Positions 61,089-64,000 of a DNA stretch of 64,000 nt are shown here, in pieces. The DNA comes from Streptomyces rimosus (lineage in GTDB: Bacteria > Actinomycetota > Actinomycetes > Streptomycetales > Streptomycetaceae): positions 3,348,001 through 3,412,000 of the forward strand of contig NZ_CP023688.1 of NCBI RefSeq assembly GCF_008704655.1. Reading direction: 5' to 3'. Below the pieces are notes generated by a model that made no database searches, was not told where the DNA came from, and saw only the letters and a list, made by a program, of their open reading frames with translations. Both the position numbers and the translations under genes were made by a program. How positions within the stretch are numbered: the first letter of the stretch is position 1; each line of letters starts with the position of its first letter.

Positions 61089-61949
61089 TTGGCCACTGGC
61101 ACCGAACCCCAACCGCATACCGACGCACGCGGCGCGAACGGCGCGGCCGGCCCGTACAGCGCCGGAGTGCGCGCCCCTTCGCGCGCCGCGATATCCGCCC
61201 GCCACCTGCGCACCGACCGCTGGTGGCTGTACCCCGCCACGACCGCGGCGGGCCTGTTCGCCTTCGTCGTCTACTCGACCTGGCGGGCGTTCGCGAACGC
61301 GGACTACTACTCCGCGCCCTACGTCTCGCCGTTCTACTCGCCGTGCCTGGCGCAGAACTGCCATCCGATGCGCGGCGGCCCCAACTGGGAGATCTTCGGC
61401 GCCTGGTGGGGCCTGTCCCCGGCACTGCTGATCCTGATCTTCCCGCTGGGCTTCCGGCTGACCTGCTACTACTACCGCAAGGCGTACTACCGCGGCTTCT
61501 GGGCATCGCCGCCGGCCTGTGCGGTCGCCGAGCCGCACAAGAAGTACACCGGCGAGACCCGCTTCCCGCTGATCCTCCAGAACATCCATCGCTACTTCTT
61601 CTACTTCGCGGTGGTCGTGGCGGGCATCCTCACCTACGACACGGCGCTCACCTTCAGGAACGCGGACTACGAGTGGGGCCACATGGGGCTCGGCACCCTG
61701 GTCTTCCTCGTCAACATCGCGCTGATCTGGGCGTACACGATCTCCTGCCACTCCTGCCGGCACATCATCGGCGGCCGGCTGCGGCACTTCTCCAAACACC
61801 CGGTGCGCTACCGCCTGTGGGGCTGGGTCGGCAAGCTCAACGCACGGCACGCGGCGCTCGCCTGGGCCTCGCTGATCAGCGTGGCCGCCGCCGACTTCTA
61901 CGTCTTCCTGCTCGCCACCGGGGTCTTCGACGACCCGCGGTTCTTCTAG
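61089..61949 (+). CDS. sdhC: Succinate dehydrogenase membrane-anchor subunit (Sdh1/SdhC-like)
   Basis: A 286-aa integral membrane subunit anchoring a succinate dehydrogenase that feeds electrons to menaquinone. There are five predicted helices, for example WWLYPATTAAGLFAFVVYS, GLSPALLILIFPLGFRL, YFFYFAVVVAGILTY and LVFLVNIALIWAY. Candidate cofactor ligands are His in NIHRYFF and GHMGLG, and Cys/His clusters SPCLAQNCHPM and SCHSCRHIIGG. Mycobacterial Sdh1-type anchors belong to this group. The start is TTG at 61089 (LATGTEPQPH). The flavoprotein gene follows after 12 bases. Confidence 0.85.
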   Translation: MATGTEPQPHTDARGANGAAGPYSAGVRAPSRAAISARHLRTDRWWLYPATTAAGLFAFVVYSTWRAFANADYYSAPYVSPFYSPCLAQNCHPMRGGPNWEIFGAWWGLSPALLILIFPLGFRLTCYYYRKAYYRGFWASPPACAVAEPHKKYTGETRFPLILQNIHRYFFYFAVVVAGILTYDTALTFRNADYEWGHMGLGTLVFLVNIALIWAYTISCHSCRHIIGGRLRHFSKHPVRYRLWGWVGKLNARHAALAWASLISVAAADFYVFLLATGVFDDPRFF

Positions 61950-61961
61950 GAAGGGTGCCTG

Positions 61962-63968
61962 GTGATGACGCAGCTGGACCGGCAGGAGTGGGACGTCGTC
62001 GTGGTGGGCGCGGGCGGCGCCGGACTGCGCGCCGCCATCGAGGCCCGGGAACAGGGCATGCGGACGGCCGTGATCTGCAAGTCGCTGTTCGGCAAGGCGC
62101 ATACGGTGATGGCCGAGGGCGGCATCGCGGCCAGCATGGGCAACGTCAACGAGGGCGACAACTGGCAGGTGCACTTCCGCGACACCATGCGCGGCGGCAA
62201 GTTCCTCAACCACTGGCGGATGGCGGAGCTGCACGCCCGCGAGGCGCCGCAGCGGGTCTGGGAGCTGGAGACCTGGGGAGCGCTGTTCGACCGCACCCCG
62301 GACGGCCGGATATCGCAGCGCAACTTCGGCGGCCACGAGTACCCGCGCCTGGCGCACGTCGGCGACCGTACGGGCCTGGAGCTGATCCGCACCCTCCAGC
62401 AGAAGATCGTCTCGCTCCAGCAGGAGGACGAACGCGAACTCGGCGCGTACGACGCCCGGTTGAAGGTGTTCCAGGAGTGCACCGTCACCCGCGTCCTGAA
62501 GGACGGGGACCGGGTGGCCGGCGCGTTCTGCTACGAGCGCGAGTCCGGCCGCTTCTTCGTCCTCCAGGCGCCGTCCGTGGTGCTGGCCACCGGCGGCATC
62601 GGCAAGTCCTTCAAGGTGACGTCCAACTCCTGGGAGTACACCGGTGACGGGCACGCGCTCGCGCTGCTCGCCGGGGCGCCGCTGATCAACATGGAGTTCG
62701 TGCAGTTCCACCCGACGGGCATGGTCTGGCCGCCGTCCGTCAAGGGCATCCTCGTCACCGAGTCGGTCCGCGGCGACGGCGGGGTGCTGCGCAACAGCGA
62801 CGGCAAGCGCTTCATGTTCGACTACATCCCGGATGTGTTCAAGGAGAAGTACGCGCAGTCCGAGACCGAGGGCGACCGCTGGTACGACGACCCGGACCAC
62901 AACCGCCGCCCGCCCGAGCTGCTCCCCCGCGACGAGGTCGCGCGGGCCATCAACGCCGAGGTCAAGGCGGGCCGCGGCTCCCCGCACGGCGGTGTCTTCC
63001 TGGACGTGTCCACCCGGATGCCGGCCGAGGTGATCCGGCGGCGGCTGCCGTCCATGCACCACCAGTTCAAGGAGCTGGCGGACGTGGACATCACCGCCGA
63101 GGCGATGGAGGTCGGGCCGACCTGCCACTACGTGATGGGCGGCGTCGAGGTCGATCCGGACACCGCGGCGGCCACCGGCGTACCGGGCCTGTTCGCCGCG
63201 GGCGAGGTGGCCGGCGGTATGCACGGCTCCAACCGGCTCGGCGGCAATTCCCTGTCCGACCTGCTGGTCTTCGGCCGCCGGGCGGGCCTGTACGCGGCCG
63301 AGTACGCGCGGTCCCGCTCCGCGCGCCCCGCCGCCGACCCGCTCCAGCTCGACGCGGCGGAGGCGGAGGCGCTGCGCCCGTTCAGCGCCGAGGGGCCGGA
63401 CGCCGACCACGCCGGGCGCCCCGCCGAGAACCCGTACACCCTCCACCAGGAACTCCAGCAGTCGATGAACGACCTGGTGGGCATCATCCGCAAGCAGGGC
63501 GAGATGGAAGAGGCCCTGGAACGCCTCGCCGACCTGCGGGTGCGGGCCCGCCGGGCCGGTGTCGAGGGCCACCGGCAGTACAACCCCGGCTGGCACCTGG
63601 CCATCGACCTGCGCAACATGCTGCTGGTCAGCGAGTGCGTGGCGCGCGCGGCCCTGGAGCGTACGGAATCCCGCGGCGGGCACACCCGGGACGACTACCC
63701 GGAGATGGACCGGCGCTGGCGCCGGGTCAACCTGGTCTGCGAACTGGCCGACGGCGGCCCGGACTCCCCGCCGCAGGACCCGGCCACCGGGCAGATCCGC
63801 CTCGTCCGCCGCGAGACCCCGCCGATCCGGCCCGACCTGCTGGAGCTGTTCGAGCGGGACGAGCTGGCGAAGTACCTGGCGGAAGAGGAACTGGCGGCCG
63901 AGGCCGCGCCTTCCGGACCGGCGGCGCCGGCCGCCGGAACGACGGACGACGAGGGGACGAGCCGGTGA
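61962..63968 (+). CDS. sdhA: Succinate dehydrogenase/fumarate reductase flavoprotein subunit
   Basis: The catalytic FAD subunit, 668 aa. The dinucleotide-binding motif is VVVVGAGGAGLRAAIEA, and the covalent-FAD His lies in KAHTVMAEGGIAASMGN. Active-site segments are QFHPTGM, RGDGGVLRN and TCHYVMGG, and the C-terminal HGSNRLGGNSL binds FAD. The helical domain and a variable Ala/Pro-rich tail follow. It begins GTG ATG at 61962; AGGAAGG fits either codon. Its stop overlaps the start of the iron-sulfur subunit (GTGA), so the three subunits are tightly coupled. Confidence 0.95.
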   Translation: MMTQLDRQEWDVVVVGAGGAGLRAAIEAREQGMRTAVICKSLFGKAHTVMAEGGIAASMGNVNEGDNWQVHFRDTMRGGKFLNHWRMAELHAREAPQRVWELETWGALFDRTPDGRISQRNFGGHEYPRLAHVGDRTGLELIRTLQQKIVSLQQEDERELGAYDARLKVFQECTVTRVLKDGDRVAGAFCYERESGRFFVLQAPSVVLATGGIGKSFKVTSNSWEYTGDGHALALLAGAPLINMEFVQFHPTGMVWPPSVKGILVTESVRGDGGVLRNSDGKRFMFDYIPDVFKEKYAQSETEGDRWYDDPDHNRRPPELLPRDEVARAINAEVKAGRGSPHGGVFLDVSTRMPAEVIRRRLPSMHHQFKELADVDITAEAMEVGPTCHYVMGGVEVDPDTAAATGVPGLFAAGEVAGGMHGSNRLGGNSLSDLLVFGRRAGLYAAEYARSRSARPAADPLQLDAAEAEALRPFSAEGPDADHAGRPAENPYTLHQELQQSMNDLVGIIRKQGEMEEALERLADLRVRARRAGVEGHRQYNPGWHLAIDLRNMLLVSECVARAALERTESRGGHTRDDYPEMDRRWRRVNLVCELADGGPDSPPQDPATGQIRLVRRETPPIRPDLLELFERDELAKYLAEEELAAEAAPSGPAAPAAGTTDDEGTSR

Positions 63969-64000
63969 GCGCGCAGTCCGACGCCTACAAGGCGCACTTC
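63965..64000 (+). CDS. sdhB: Succinate dehydrogenase iron-sulfur subunit, 3' truncated by window edge
   Basis: Only 12 codons are present (GTG AGC GCG CAG..., reading VSAQSDAYKAHF). The start overlaps the sdhA stop by four bases. The assignment as the iron-sulfur subunit follows from the operon order anchor-flavoprotein-iron-sulfur, not from motifs inside the window. Confidence 0.7.
   Translation, partial: MSAQSDAYKAHF

Noticed and set aside
60699..63683. 994-codon open frame antisense to the sdh genes
   Set aside because: Typical high-GC antisense shadow; the opposite strand has all motifs of the anchor and flavoprotein subunits.
1..64000. CRISPR arrays, tRNA or rRNA genes, insertion sequences, prophage or secondary-metabolite clusters
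   Set aside because: None was recognised by reading; repeats found are hairpins or paralogous genes, and no transposase, integrase, PKS or NRPS motifs occur.

Overview
This window is chromosomal DNA from a Streptomyces-type actinomycete. The GC content is very high and strongly skewed to codon third positions. It carries mycothiol biosynthesis (MshB), DUF397/XRE/ATPase regulatory genes, an actinobacterial FolP2-like protein, a Tat component, many lipoproteins, and GTG/TTG starts throughout. I see no tRNA, rRNA, CRISPR array, insertion sequence or phage module.

Layout. (A) 1-16.9 kb: mrp (5' end cut by the window edge), a conserved hypothetical, tatB, htrA-type protease, RseA-type anti-sigma and ECF sigma factor, a methyltransferase, a DUF3117 mini-protein, enoyl-CoA hydratase, tag, a DivIVA-like protein, a folP2-like gene, a LOG-family gene, dapE, a lysozyme-like secreted protein, a repeat-containing exported protein, dapC and a 7Fe ferredoxin. 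(B) 17-32.8 kb: SH3-GNAT acetyltransferase, SirB1-like protein, SpoIIE-type phosphatase, a two-component system with its own ABC exporter, a serine hydrolase, a VanW-like wall protein, a DUF6113-like protein, mshB, a small membrane protein, an S9 peptidase and a membrane protein. (C) 33.2-55.1 kb: three complete five-gene oligopeptide ABC importers. The first (+ strand) has the gene order of the BldK system. The second and third (- strand) are paralogous copies of each other, separated by a 3-kb accessory insert (Excalibur lipoprotein, DUF397, XRE regulator, HATPase, one apparently frameshifted remnant). A sphingomyelinase D-like phospholipase sits between importers 1 and 2. (D) 55.5-64 kb: typA, an LpqW-like lipoprotein, a small coiled-coil protein and the start of a succinate dehydrogenase operon.

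How it fits together. Regions A, B and D follow, gene for gene in many places, the Mycobacterium tuberculosis interval from typA/lpqW through mshB, fdxC/dapC, dapE, LOG, folP2, tag and DUF3117 to sigE/rseA/htrA/tatB and mrp (recalled from general knowledge, not searched). The transporter block in C is the Streptomyces-specific addition. The envelope-stress module (sigma, anti-sigma, HtrA, TatB) is preceded by a recognisable ECF-type promoter that implies autoregulation. DapC and DapE supply diaminopimelate for the wall. Several starts are revised here from ribosome-binding sites, including likely CTG, TTG and possibly ATT initiation codons.
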